Assembly: GCF_000375585.1 (NCBI RefSeq)
Contig: NZ_AQWP01000003.1
Location: forward strand, 172-64,171
From: Sinorhizobium meliloti 4H41
GTDB lineage: Bacteria > Pseudomonadota > Alphaproteobacteria > Rhizobiales > Rhizobiaceae
DNA length: 64,000 bases
Direction: 5' to 3'
The position numbers and the translations under genes were made by a program. The notes beneath the pieces were generated by a model. It worked only from the letters and a program-made list of their open reading frames with translations. It had not been told where the DNA came from and did no database searches. Below are positions 1-7,917 of the stretch, piece after piece. How positions within the stretch are numbered: the first letter of the stretch is position 1; each line of letters begins with the position of its first letter.

Positions 1-218
1 GGGCCGACATCGACGACGATGCCGGCGCCCTCATGACCGAGGATCGCCGGGAACAGCCCCTCCGGATCGGCCCCCGACAGCGTGAAATCGTCGGTATGGC
101 AGATGCCGGTCGCCTTCACCTCGACCAGCACCTCGCCGGCCCGGGGGCCTTCGAGCTCGACTTCGGTCACGACAAGGGGTTTTCCGGCCTGAACGGCCAG
201 AGCAGCGCGAGTGCGCAT
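1..218 (-). CDS. S-(hydroxymethyl)glutathione dehydrogenase / class III alcohol dehydrogenase, 5' part only
   Basis: This is the N-terminal 72 residues of a zinc-dependent medium-chain alcohol dehydrogenase; the rest lies beyond the left edge. The translation begins [17 protein letters not shown] and contains the catalytic-zinc segment [13 protein letters not shown] followed by [13 protein letters not shown], which fits the class III (glutathione-dependent formaldehyde dehydrogenase) branch. That enzyme oxidises S-hydroxymethylglutathione, formed from formaldehyde and glutathione, with NAD in the cytoplasm. The start ATG at 218 follows a strong CCGGAGG ribosome site. It lies next to a quinoprotein-relay cluster, as expected if formaldehyde or another aldehyde from periplasmic alcohol oxidation is detoxified here. 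Assignment to class III rather than another zinc ADH is inference from the short visible part. Confidence 0.85.
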   Translation of the reverse strand, partial: MRTRAALAVQAGKPLVVTEVELEGPRAGEVLVEVKATGICHTDDFTLSGADPEGLFPAILGHEGAGIVVDVG

Positions 219-388
219 GGATTCCTCCGGTACTACGTTATGTAAGGGCCCCTTATGAGGGCTTGTACACAGATTACAGACGGGCCAAAGCACAAAGACA
301 ATTGCGACCTTAGTGTGTAAAACGCGACCTTTGGCTTCGTCCCCGGTCACCCTATACTGGCGCCCGTGAGAACACGGAGACATCAAGA
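219..388. promoter_or_regulatory. Divergent intergenic region between the formaldehyde dehydrogenase and an exported protein
   Basis: This 170-bp gap separates the minus-strand dehydrogenase (start 218) from the plus-strand gene at 389, so both promoters should lie here. It is richer in A/T than the genes around it. I could not assign -35/-10 boxes or an operator with confidence. Confidence 0.4.
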
Positions 389-1030
389 ATGAGAGTCGCC
401 TGTCACGCGCTTCGCCGGATGCGCGGCTTGCCGCTCAAGCTGGCGATCGGTCTGGCGCTTTGCCTGACGCAAGCCCCCGGCATCGCAGCAGCAATGGATT
501 TTTCCGATCCCGACTGGCCCTGTATCCAGCGCAAGGTCGAGAACCTGTCGGCGAGCCTGATGTGGCCCGCGCCGGTGACCCGCACGCCTCTTTCGCCCGA
601 AGCAAACGATCTCGTGGAAGCCTTATCGCTTCGCCGGGTCAGCCTGGAAGAGGCCGACGCGCATGTCAGGGCCTTTGTGGAGCGGAACAAGCAGGTCGAC
701 GGTCAACTGCTCGGCAACATCTTCTACGGCGTGTTCGACAATATCGCCGCGACCCGCCAGCGGCTGATCACGGGGATAGCCCGCTATTCCCGCAGCCAGA
801 TCGCGCTCTCGTCCCGCATCGAGGGCGCGCGCGTCGAGATGGCGAAGCTTTCGCGGGAGAAAAGCCCCGACTTCGACCGTATCGACAAGCTGGAGGAACA
901 GATCGACTGGGATGAGCGCATCTATCGCGATCGCTCGCAGGCGCTCACCTATGTGTGCGAAACACCGGTGCTTCTGGAAAAACGCGCCTATGCCATTGCA
1001 CAGATGCTGCTGAAGCATATGCCGGACTGA
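389..1030 (+). CDS. Exported protein of unknown function, next to a quinoprotein relay cluster
   Basis: A 213-residue protein with a signal peptide at about residues 1-35 (basic start, then [18 protein letters not shown]). The mature part begins near [15 protein letters not shown] and has two cysteines, one early (DWPCIQ) and one late (TYVCETP), that could pair in the periplasm. The C-terminal half is strongly charged and probably helical ([29 protein letters not shown]). I do not recognise a named domain. GGAG lies upstream of the ATG. It is transcribed away from the formaldehyde dehydrogenase and towards the convergent metallohydrolase. A role with periplasmic alcohol oxidation is inference from position only. 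Confidence 0.75.
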   Translation: MRVACHALRRMRGLPLKLAIGLALCLTQAPGIAAAMDFSDPDWPCIQRKVENLSASLMWPAPVTRTPLSPEANDLVEALSLRRVSLEEADAHVRAFVERNKQVDGQLLGNIFYGVFDNIAATRQRLITGIARYSRSQIALSSRIEGARVEMAKLSREKSPDFDRIDKLEEQIDWDERIYRDRSQALTYVCETPVLLEKRAYAIAQMLLKHMPD

Positions 1031-1106
1031 CGCCTGAACGCATCGGATCCGCGCATCGTGCCTTCCGAGAAGCGATTCCGCCTTTCTCACCCCACGCTTT
1101 GAATCT

Positions 1107-1155
1107 GGTCACTTCCGCACGGAAGGCCCTACGCACTTTTCCTGAGAGTGCTCTA
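1107..1155. repeat. Rhizobial palindromic intergenic element, diverged copy
   Basis: A segment starting GGTCACTTCCGCACGGAAG and ending CCTGAGAGTGCTCTA resembles the two identical 51-bp elements at 3222-3272 and 3284-3334 and has the same imperfect dyad design. Its last three bases supply the TAG stop of the minus-strand metallohydrolase. It sits between convergent genes, where it could act as a transcription end or mRNA-stabilising hairpin. Confidence 0.7.
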
Positions 1156-2211
1156 AGGATCCCACTCCATCTCCGTATAGGCGGACGTGGCGTTTTGCGG
1201 GTTCAAGAGGTCGAACAGGCGCCATCGCTCCGATTCGCTTTGACCGATGACCTCGCTTGCTTCCCCGAGCGCCAGGCCGTCGTCGAGCGCTTTCTTCGTA
1301 TCGGACTCCAGAACACGGAGATAGCGTTCGAGCGGCGCGGCGGCCTCAGGCCAGTCGAGCAGCGGCCCTCCATGGCCCGGTACGACCTTCCGCGCGCCCA
1401 GCCCCTTCATTTCGGAAAGAGCGGCGAGCCAGCCGCGCAGCGATCCGTCGAGGGCCGGCGCGTGCCTGTCGAACAGCAGATCGCCGGCGAAAAGAATGCC
1501 GGACGTCCGGTCGAAGACGGTGAGGTCGGTAGAGGTGTGCGCCGTCGGCCAGGTGCGCAGCTCCAGCCCCCTGCCGCCGAGGTCGATCGCCTCCTGCTGC
1601 GCTATCGCCCGATCCGGTGCGACTATGCGGCTGCCCAGGAAAGCCGCCTCGCCGATCCGCCGGGCGTAGCTTGCGCGATAGTTTTCGGCGCGGTCGGCGA
1701 GCGCACGCGGCAAATTGGCCTGGCCAATCACTGCCGCTCCTGCCTCGCGGAGCGGCTCGGCGCCGAAGACGTGGTCCGGGTGCATGTGCGTCAGGATCAG
1801 GTGACTGATCGGCAGGCGACTTCGTTCGCGGATCGCCAGATAGATCTCTTCTCCGAGCTTGCGCGCGCCGCCGGAATCGATCACGGCAACGCTGCGCGAC
1901 CCCACGACGAAGCCGAAGTTGGACATGTCGCCGCCGTTTTCCGCATCCGGCTCCGCCACCCGGCCGCGATGCAGGAAGACCCCTGGGGCCGCCTCGCTGA
2001 AGGAGAGGGCCGAGCTGGGCCTCGGGGCACAAAATGGCGGCTTCTCGGTCCAGTCGCCCGGCTTGCGCGTGACGGAATGCAGCGCATGCTCGCACCCCGC
2101 TTTCGTCTCCGCCGCAAAGCCGGGCAGCAGTGCCACCCGGCAGATCTCGCTCGGCGGCGCGTCAGGTGCTGCTGCAGCAAGGATGCACATCGTCACGAAT
2201 GCTTCGAACAC
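1153..2211 (-). CDS. Quinoprotein relay system zinc metallohydrolase (MBL fold)
   Basis: A 352-residue metallo-beta-lactamase-fold protein with an apparent export signal (MFEAFVTMCILAAAAPDA). Metal-binding motifs are all visible: THMHPDH (HxHxDH), a later His in TAHTSTD, the bridging Asp in FAGDLLFD and a last His in VPGHGG. The long Cys-containing N-terminal extension (EICRVALLPGF, AGCEHALH, PPFCAPRP) fits the subfamily annotated as quinoprotein relay system zinc metallohydrolase 2, which co-occurs with PQQ dehydrogenases and SoxYZ-like carriers. The substrate of that family is not established. The start used here is a GTG at 2211; ATG at 2190 is an alternative. The next gene is divergent and encodes the SoxYZ-like partner, which supports the call. 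Confidence 0.82.
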   Translation of the reverse strand: MFEAFVTMCILAAAAPDAPPSEICRVALLPGFAAETKAGCEHALHSVTRKPGDWTEKPPFCAPRPSSALSFSEAAPGVFLHRGRVAEPDAENGGDMSNFGFVVGSRSVAVIDSGGARKLGEEIYLAIRERSRLPISHLILTHMHPDHVFGAEPLREAGAAVIGQANLPRALADRAENYRASYARRIGEAAFLGSRIVAPDRAIAQQEAIDLGGRGLELRTWPTAHTSTDLTVFDRTSGILFAGDLLFDRHAPALDGSLRGWLAALSEMKGLGARKVVPGHGGPLLDWPEAAAPLERYLRVLESDTKKALDDGLALGEASEVIGQSESERWRLFDLLNPQNATSAYTEMEWDP

Positions 2212-2384
2212 CTTGAGCCCCCGGCATTCTCGAACAAGTGGGCGTTACCCAAACCCGGCAATCACCAAGATTGCGGCCGCCGGTCGCGTCAGACAACATA
2301 TCCGAAAGGCTCGCTTCTGCTCCCGGGCATCTCGTTCTATGCTATAAGATACTCGCAGCCTGTCCAAAAAGGGGGCTTTGAACC

Positions 2385-3197
2385 ATGAAGCTCATTCTCG
2401 CGCTTGTTCCCGCCATGCTATCGGCAAGCCTCGCACTTGCCGAGCCGGAGAAGCCGAACAACCCGCTAGCAGACGGCGCGACATGGCAAGATTTGAAGGG
2501 CGACGTCGTCGGCGAAGCGCCCATTCTCGACGGCGCCGCCCTGTTCTCCGTCACCGCGCCCTACCGCGCCAACGACGCCGCGACGGTGCCGATCACGATC
2601 GAGCAGACGGACGCCGCGGCGGATCCGATCGAATCCCTCAAGCTGGTGATCGACGAGAACCCGGCGCCGGTGGCCGCCGAAATCGTCTTCGGCCCCGCGA
2701 TGGCACCGCTGAATTTCGAAACCCGCGTGCGCGTCAACCAATATTCCAACGTCCGGGCGATCGCCGAAACGCCGCGGGGCATTTTCATGAATGGCCGCTT
2801 CGTCAAGGCATCCGGCGGCTGCTCGGCGCCCGCCACAAAGGACCCGGTCGCGGCGCTGAAGGATATGGGAGAGATGCGGCTGAAGCTCTTCGACGGCAAG
2901 GGGGACGGACAGAAAGCCCGCCGCGAGGCGCAGATCATGATCCGCCATCCGAACTATTCCGGTCTCCAGCGCGACCAGATCACCCAGCTCTTCGTCGGTG
3001 CGAAATTCATCACGGAATTGGTCGTGAAGCAGGGAGACGAGCTTCTGTTCTCGCTCGACGGCGGGATATCGATCAGTGAAAATCCGGTGTTCCGCTTCAG
3101 CTATACCGATAATGGTGCCCCGGACTTCACGGTCCATGCGGTCGATACGGACGGCAATGTCTTCGACCGCGTCCTGCCGAAGACGCCGCCCGCCTGA
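2385..3197 (+). CDS. Quinoprotein dehydrogenase-associated SoxYZ-like carrier
   Basis: A 270-residue exported protein: signal peptide [19 protein letters not shown], then a SoxY-like domain ending at the carrier motif SGGCSAP (Cys near residue 146), then a SoxZ-like immunoglobulin-type domain to the C terminus. In sulfur oxidation SoxY and SoxZ are separate and SoxY carries intermediates on a Cys in a C-terminal GGCGG arm. In this fused family the Cys arm is internal, between the two domains. The family is known for linkage to PQQ alcohol dehydrogenases and the MBL hydrolase encoded divergently here. That suggests a covalent carrier for some periplasmic reaction product, but the cargo is unknown. 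Confidence 0.85.
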   Translation: MKLILALVPAMLSASLALAEPEKPNNPLADGATWQDLKGDVVGEAPILDGAALFSVTAPYRANDAATVPITIEQTDAAADPIESLKLVIDENPAPVAAEIVFGPAMAPLNFETRVRVNQYSNVRAIAETPRGIFMNGRFVKASGGCSAPATKDPVAALKDMGEMRLKLFDGKGDGQKARREAQIMIRHPNYSGLQRDQITQLFVGAKFITELVVKQGDELLFSLDGGISISENPVFRFSYTDNGAPDFTVHAVDTDGNVFDRVLPKTPPA

Positions 3198-3221
3198 ATG
3201 CGAGCTGAATTAGCCTGAGGT

Positions 3222-3272
3222 CACGCACTTCCGGACGGAAAACCGTTACACACTTTTCCTGGAAGTGCTCTA
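3222..3272. repeat. Rhizobial palindromic element, copy 1 of a tandem pair
   Basis: A 51-bp element beginning CACGCACTTCCGGACGG and ending CCTGGAAGTGCTCTA; the arms GCACTTCC and GGAAGTGC pair. It is identical base for base to the copy at 3284-3334, with an 11-bp spacer. The design matches the palindromic intergenic elements common in Rhizobium and Sinorhizobium genomes. It lies after the SoxYZ-like gene and before a convergent gene. Confidence 0.85.
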
Positions 3273-3283
3273 ATCCTTTGGTC

Positions 3284-3334
3284 CACGCACTTCCGGACGG
3301 AAAACCGTTACACACTTTTCCTGGAAGTGCTCTA
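3284..3334. repeat. Rhizobial palindromic element, copy 2 of a tandem pair
   Basis: Identical to 3222-3272. The final CTA is the reverse complement of the TAG stop codon of the minus-strand gene at 3332-3685, so the element abuts that reading frame exactly, as the diverged copy at 1107-1155 does with its neighbour. Confidence 0.85.
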
Positions 3335-3685
3335 GAAGCACAGCATCTCCGCCTCCGCCTGGGCGCGTCTCAGATCCGCGACCATGGTGCGTGGCACGAC
3401 CGCCGACTTGAACATGGCCAGCTGTTCACCGCTCCCCTGCTGGAGAGACAGCACCGTTTCAGCCTGGACATATTTGTCATAGGGCAGGATCGATGCGATC
3501 ACATCGATCGAGCAGGCGCATTTGCTCAAGACTTCCCGGCTCTGGCCGTTGGCGGCCATGCAGCCGAACACATAGTCCGCCCGGACCTCGGTGGGGTAAT
3601 CGTTGAGGCGCTCGGACATGCTCTGTCCGCGTGCGGGGATTGCCGCCGTCGCGATTGCGAGCGCTGTCAGGGCGGCGCGCATCAT
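3332..3685 (-). CDS. Small exported Cys-containing protein of unknown function
   Basis: A 117-residue protein with signal peptide (MMRAALTALAIATAAIPARG) and a mature domain with four cysteines: FGCMAANG, LSKCACSID and a Cys one residue from the C terminus (EMLCF). The pattern resembles short periplasmic proteins found in quinoprotein clusters, possibly with disulfides or as a redox partner, but I cannot name the family. The start overlaps the stop of the upstream gene (ATGA at 3682-3685), so the two are translationally coupled. Its stop lies in the last bases of a palindromic element. Confidence 0.75.
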   Translation of the reverse strand: MMRAALTALAIATAAIPARGQSMSERLNDYPTEVRADYVFGCMAANGQSREVLSKCACSIDVIASILPYDKYVQAETVLSLQQGSGEQLAMFKSAVVPRTMVADLRRAQAEAEMLCF

Positions 3686-4356
3686 GGCCGGCCGCCCTCC
3701 GCAGCTTCTTTCAAGGTGATCGCGTGGGAATAGCCGGCCTCGGCCCCGCCCGCCGCCGAAGGAACGGTGGCCACCAGCGCATAATACCAGCCGGGAATCT
3801 CTTCCGACACGGTGACGGCGAGCGACAACTGCGAGATCCGCCCCATTTGCGCGCGCGCCTTGTCGTGTTCGAACGGCCGGATCGTCACCTCGCGCGCGGC
3901 GATTTCACGGTCGTGATAGCGCAGCGATACCGGCTCGATCTGCGCATCCCGCAGCAGGGCTTCCTTGACGCGGTTGCGCATGTAGAAGGGACTGCCGCCG
4001 GATTGTGCCGCAAGATCGGAAAGCACGCTTTCGAGAAAATACATGATCAGCGGATTGCCGACCGAGGCTGGATAGTTGCCGAGCCCCCGGGACTGGCTGC
4101 CCTGATGGAGCGTCATCGCGACGTTGTCGCCAACCTTGAGGCCGATCGTGAAGCTGCCGGCTCTCTGCCCTGCATCGGCCCCCGACACGACCTTGTCGTA
4201 GAGGAGCGAACTCTGCTCGTCTCCGGAACCGTCCTTCGCCGCGGCGAGCCCTTTCAACGCCGCCGAATGGAAGAGGAGCTCGTAGGTCTCCGCAGCAGCC
4301 GCGGGTCCGTGCCCCTGCCCCAGCAGGAATAGAGCGATCAGGAGAAAAATACGCAT
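3682..4356 (-). CDS. Exported protein of unknown function in the quinoprotein cluster
   Basis: A 224-residue protein with a signal peptide (MRIFLLIALFLLGQGHGPAAAAE). No cofactor motif or transmembrane segment is visible after the signal, so a soluble periplasmic protein is likely. No Cys is seen in the mature part. The body looks like a mixed alpha/beta domain (LTLHQGSQSRGLG-type loops, EVTIRPFEHDKARAQMG). It is the first of a coupled two-gene unit with 3332-3685 and lies 106 bp downstream of the kinase gene. I do not recognise the domain; involvement with the SoxYZ-like and MBL proteins is inference from position. Confidence 0.72.
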   Translation of the reverse strand: MRIFLLIALFLLGQGHGPAAAAETYELLFHSAALKGLAAAKDGSGDEQSSLLYDKVVSGADAGQRAGSFTIGLKVGDNVAMTLHQGSQSRGLGNYPASVGNPLIMYFLESVLSDLAAQSGGSPFYMRNRVKEALLRDAQIEPVSLRYHDREIAAREVTIRPFEHDKARAQMGRISQLSLAVTVSEEIPGWYYALVATVPSAAGGAEAGYSHAITLKEAAEGGRP

Positions 4357-4462
4357 CGCAGATCCACCGTCCGATTGTGACCCGTTCCGAGGCTCCGTTT
4401 ACCGGCTTCGAGCCTAGCAGCGGCCCCGGCAATGTCATCGGATACCTTTGTCTGTGTTTGTC

Positions 4463-6706
4463 TCACGCCACGCGGGCCCGGGTCTTCCAGTCGATCAGCG
4501 CCCTGAGCCGCACCAGCTGCACCGGCTTGGTGAGCACGGCGAAGGACATTTCGTTACAGAGCTGCAGGAATTGCCGCTGCCGGTTGGCGGAAATGATGAT
4601 CGCCGGTATTTCGGCTCCCGCGAGCGCGCGCAGCGTATGGATGGTTTCTATGCCGTTGTCCTCTTCGTCGAGCTGATAATCGACCAGCAAGATGTCGGGG
4701 GCCGTGCCGATTTCCTGCATCAGCGCCGCCGCATCTGCAGTCGAGTCCGCCGCCAGAACGCTGGCTCCCCAGCTTTCCAGAACCTGAGTCATCGCGTGCA
4801 GCTCGTCGGCATCGTTTTCGACGATCATCACGATCAGATCGAGGCTGCCGTCGAGCATCGGCTCCATCCTCGGATCCTCGCTGACGCTGGCATGGCCGGG
4901 CGCGGCCAGCGGCACTTCGATCGAGAAGACGGAGCCCCGGCCCGGCTGCGATGCCAGCCGGATGGGGTGATCGAGATGCCTGCATGCCCGCTCGACGATC
5001 GACAGACCAAGTCCCATGCCCGGACCTTTTGCCGCGCCGCTTGCCCGGGTGAACTCCTTGAATATCCGTGTCCGGTCTTCCTCGGATATTCCGACGCCGG
5101 TGTCCCACACTTCTATTCGCACGGCATCGCCCGTCAGCCGGCAACCGACCAGGACACGGCCGCGCTCCGTGTATTGAATGGCGTTCACGACAAGGTTCTG
5201 GACGCAGCGCATCAGGTAGCGCTGATCGCTGCTGATCCAGCGTGAGGAAGGCACGATCCGAAGGTCGATCCCCCTTTCCGTTGCCAGGGGCGCCAGATCC
5301 TCGGCCACGCCCTGCAGCAGGTTGCCGAGATTGAACGAGGTGACGTTGAACTCGGCTCCCGAACTGTCGAGGCGCGAAATGTCGAGAAGCGCCTGCAGGA
5401 GCGATTCGATCGAGGTGAAGGATCGCTTCAGGCGCCTGACCACCTCCTCCGTGCCCGGCTGCCCCCCCTTGTCCGTCAGCATCGACAGATAGAGTTTCGC
5501 GGCGTTGATCGGCTGAAGGAGATCATGACTGGCAGCCGCCAGAAAGCGGGTCTTGGACGTGTGGGCTGCCTCGGCAGCCTCCTTGGCGTGCCGAAGCGCC
5601 GCCTCGATCTTGGTCTGCTCGTCGGCGTGTATCTGCAGCAGGCGATTGGCCTCGGTCAATTCGGCCGTGCGCTCCTGCACCCGTTGCTCCAGAAGCGCCG
5701 AGGCCTGCGTCTCTGCCGTCACGTCCATGATCGAAACGATGAAACCGTCATCGGGCAGGGAATGGATGCGGATGTCGAGGCTCATGCCGTCGCGCCGGCG
5801 GAAGCGCTCCTGCACCGCCTCGCCGCGGCGCACCGCCTTGAACCAGCCGGCGACCCTGGATCGGCGCCCTTCCCGGTCGAGAATCTCGTGGCGCTCGACA
5901 TGTTCGACGATGCGCTGAAAGGGACTTCCCTTTTTCAGAAGCGCAAGCGGCACGCCGAGAAGCTCACCGAAGCGCTCGTTGCGTACCAGCAATTCGCCGC
6001 CTGACGAAAACGTGCAGACGCCGAGCGACATGTGATCGAAGGCCGCCTGCAGCAGATGGGACTGCTGGTCGATCAGGCGGTTCTTCTCGCGCCGGTTCTC
6101 CCGCACGATGTCGGTGATTTCGGTCTGAAGCACCGTGATATTGCCGGAACTGGTCTGCCGATAGGAAATCTGGAACCAGCGATCGTTCCGCAGCACCATC
6201 ACGAAGGACGAAAAGCGCTGGCCGGATCCCTGCCCCTTCGCCACCGGCTGAGGCCGGCCCGCCAGGCCATTCTCCTCCCGGTTCAGATACTTGCTTGCGT
6301 TGACCGCTGCCAGATAGTCGTCGAAACCGAGGCCGGGCTTGATCAGCGGCTCCACGTCGGGCAGCAAATTGCGGAACTGCGCATTGCACGCCTGCAGTCG
6401 TTCCTCGGAAAAAAGTGCGAAGCCGTCCTCCATCGCCACCATGGCATCGGCGAGATTTCTCTGAATCCGCTCCTGCGCCTGGTAGGCGACCTCGAGCTCG
6501 CTCGAGGCCCGGTCGAGCGTATCGAGAGCCTTTTCGAGATCCTTGGTCTTTTCCCAGACCTCCGCCTGAAGGGCGATGGCGGATTCGAACAGCGAATAGG
6601 CGGAGCCCCCGACTTCGTGGCCGCGCTCGGCCCGGTTGACCAGCGCCTCGATGATCCTTGCCTGCTTGGCGATCTGAAGTTCGTAGGGCTCGTTCGGATC
6701 GATCAT
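4463..6706 (-). CDS. Hybrid sensor histidine kinase/response regulator, NahK-like
   Basis: A 747-residue cytoplasmic kinase without membrane segments. Order: N-terminal helical/coiled-coil region (about 1-90), PAS-like sensor domains (about 90-360), a second coiled coil, the phosphoacceptor box AAASHDLLQPINAAKLYLSML, an HATPase domain (NLVVNAIQYTERG, WDTGVGIS, GMGLGLSIVERAC) and a C-terminal receiver (IVENDADELHAMTQ, phospho-Asp in LLVDYQLD). The HDLLQP box is typical of the NahK/ErcS' group. The chosen ATG at 6706 overlaps the stop of the FIST gene by 4 bp and follows GGGAG. In Pseudomonas, NahK works with the FIST protein NosP and affects biofilm and ethanol-oxidation control; the same pairing here suggests a comparable sensory unit for the nearby quinoprotein genes. 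Confidence 0.88.
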   Translation of the reverse strand: MIDPNEPYELQIAKQARIIEALVNRAERGHEVGGSAYSLFESAIALQAEVWEKTKDLEKALDTLDRASSELEVAYQAQERIQRNLADAMVAMEDGFALFSEERLQACNAQFRNLLPDVEPLIKPGLGFDDYLAAVNASKYLNREENGLAGRPQPVAKGQGSGQRFSSFVMVLRNDRWFQISYRQTSSGNITVLQTEITDIVRENRREKNRLIDQQSHLLQAAFDHMSLGVCTFSSGGELLVRNERFGELLGVPLALLKKGSPFQRIVEHVERHEILDREGRRSRVAGWFKAVRRGEAVQERFRRRDGMSLDIRIHSLPDDGFIVSIMDVTAETQASALLEQRVQERTAELTEANRLLQIHADEQTKIEAALRHAKEAAEAAHTSKTRFLAAASHDLLQPINAAKLYLSMLTDKGGQPGTEEVVRRLKRSFTSIESLLQALLDISRLDSSGAEFNVTSFNLGNLLQGVAEDLAPLATERGIDLRIVPSSRWISSDQRYLMRCVQNLVVNAIQYTERGRVLVGCRLTGDAVRIEVWDTGVGISEEDRTRIFKEFTRASGAAKGPGMGLGLSIVERACRHLDHPIRLASQPGRGSVFSIEVPLAAPGHASVSEDPRMEPMLDGSLDLIVMIVENDADELHAMTQVLESWGASVLAADSTADAAALMQEIGTAPDILLVDYQLDEEDNGIETIHTLRALAGAEIPAIIISANRQRQFLQLCNEMSFAVLTKPVQLVRLRALIDWKTRARVA

Positions 6707-7872
6707 AGCGGCGCTCCCGCCTTCGGCCGGAAAAAGGCGACGCCGACAAAGGTCTGGTTCACGTGCACGCCGAGATGCTGTTCTCCATAGGTGTTGAAGC
6801 CGACGACCCGGCGCTGCCGCAACTGCTCGGAAACCTCGCTGTCCAGACCTTTGCGCTCGATCTCGAGCTTGCGCAGATAACAATCGAAACCGAGGATGAA
6901 ATCCGGGGCCTCGCCGTCATGGCCGCTGACCGCCAGCCCCGTCTCGAGCGTTCGGATGATTTCCTTGCCGCGGCCGAGGCGCAACAGCAGACCATCGTCG
7001 ATCGCCGACAGGAAGGTGAGCCCGTGCTCGCCTTGAATCTGCTGGATCGCCCGCACGTGATAGAGATTGCCGTTGCGCACCAGTACCGGATTCTCGGCGA
7101 AGACCATCGGCGACAATTCGCCGACCGGCACCTTGACCAGCCGGGCATATTCCTCCGCCGCCGGCGAACCGTTGATCTCCAGGACCAGCCGTTCCTCGGG
7201 GACCGCGCGGGTAACCACCATGCGTTTGTCGGTGGGCTGAAAATGATCGAAGCCGAGACCGCTGAACTCCAGATCGGTTTCGAGCAGCAGGAGGAGCGCG
7301 GCATTGCTGTGGAATTCACCGTTGCGAAGCACCTGGGTGCGCTGGAACCGCAGCCCGTCGCCCGCCGAACCGCCAAAGACGGGAATGTCCTTCAGCCCCG
7401 CCTCCAGGGCCGCCACCAGAATATCCTCCTGCTTGGACAATCCGTCGGCGAAGATCAGCGCCAGCCGCTTGCGGCCCGGCGTCACGCGGAACTGTGTGGC
7501 GAGCCGCTCGGTCTGCGAAACGACATCGGCAATCGAGACCGGGGAAATCGGTTGGAACAGGATCGAGGCCACCCGAAAATGATGCCGCTGGAAGGCGACC
7601 GCCAGCAGAGTATCGTTTTCATAGCCGCGCGGCGTGATCTGGCCGGCTGTCGTGCAGCCGAAGACGACCGTATTCGGCAGCGACTTTCTGAGCGCAGCGG
7701 CAAGGTCTTCCGGCTGCAGCCGGTCCGGCACGAACAGAAAGATGAAGCTCGGCCTCGCCGTGGCGAGCTGCCGTCTGATTTCGGCGAGGGCGGTGAACGC
7801 ATCATCGGCGCGTGATGTCGCGAGCCGCACCGCCTCGGCGGGTTTGCGGTCAAGATCGTCGACAGCCGTCAT
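6703..7872 (-). CDS. FIST-domain sensory protein, NosP-like
   Basis: A 389-residue soluble protein with a FIST N domain (FIFLFVPDRLQPEDLAAAL, VFGCTTAGQITPRGY, VFGGSAGDGLRF) and FIST C domain (LGFDCYLRKLEIERKG, VVGFNTYGEQHLGVHVNQT). FIST domains are ligand-binding sensory modules. NosP of Pseudomonas aeruginosa is a FIST protein that binds haem and NO and controls its co-transcribed kinase NahK. This gene has the same partner directly downstream with a 4-bp ATGA overlap and a LuxR-type regulator 45 bp upstream. Whether this homologue binds haem cannot be judged from sequence alone. Confidence 0.85.
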   Translation of the reverse strand: MTAVDDLDRKPAEAVRLATSRADDAFTALAEIRRQLATARPSFIFLFVPDRLQPEDLAAALRKSLPNTVVFGCTTAGQITPRGYENDTLLAVAFQRHHFRVASILFQPISPVSIADVVSQTERLATQFRVTPGRKRLALIFADGLSKQEDILVAALEAGLKDIPVFGGSAGDGLRFQRTQVLRNGEFHSNAALLLLLETDLEFSGLGFDHFQPTDKRMVVTRAVPEERLVLEINGSPAAEEYARLVKVPVGELSPMVFAENPVLVRNGNLYHVRAIQQIQGEHGLTFLSAIDDGLLLRLGRGKEIIRTLETGLAVSGHDGEAPDFILGFDCYLRKLEIERKGLDSEVSEQLRQRRVVGFNTYGEQHLGVHVNQTFVGVAFFRPKAGAPL

Positions 7873-7917
7873 GCACCGTCACCCTCCAACTCCCATCCCG
7901 GCAGGCCGGGGCACACC

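Noticed and set aside
955..2388. Long plus-strand open frame of 477 codons opposite the MBL metallohydrolase
   Set aside because: It is antisense to a gene with complete metal-binding motifs, is Arg/Pro-rich without domains, and reflects GC-rich codon shadowing.
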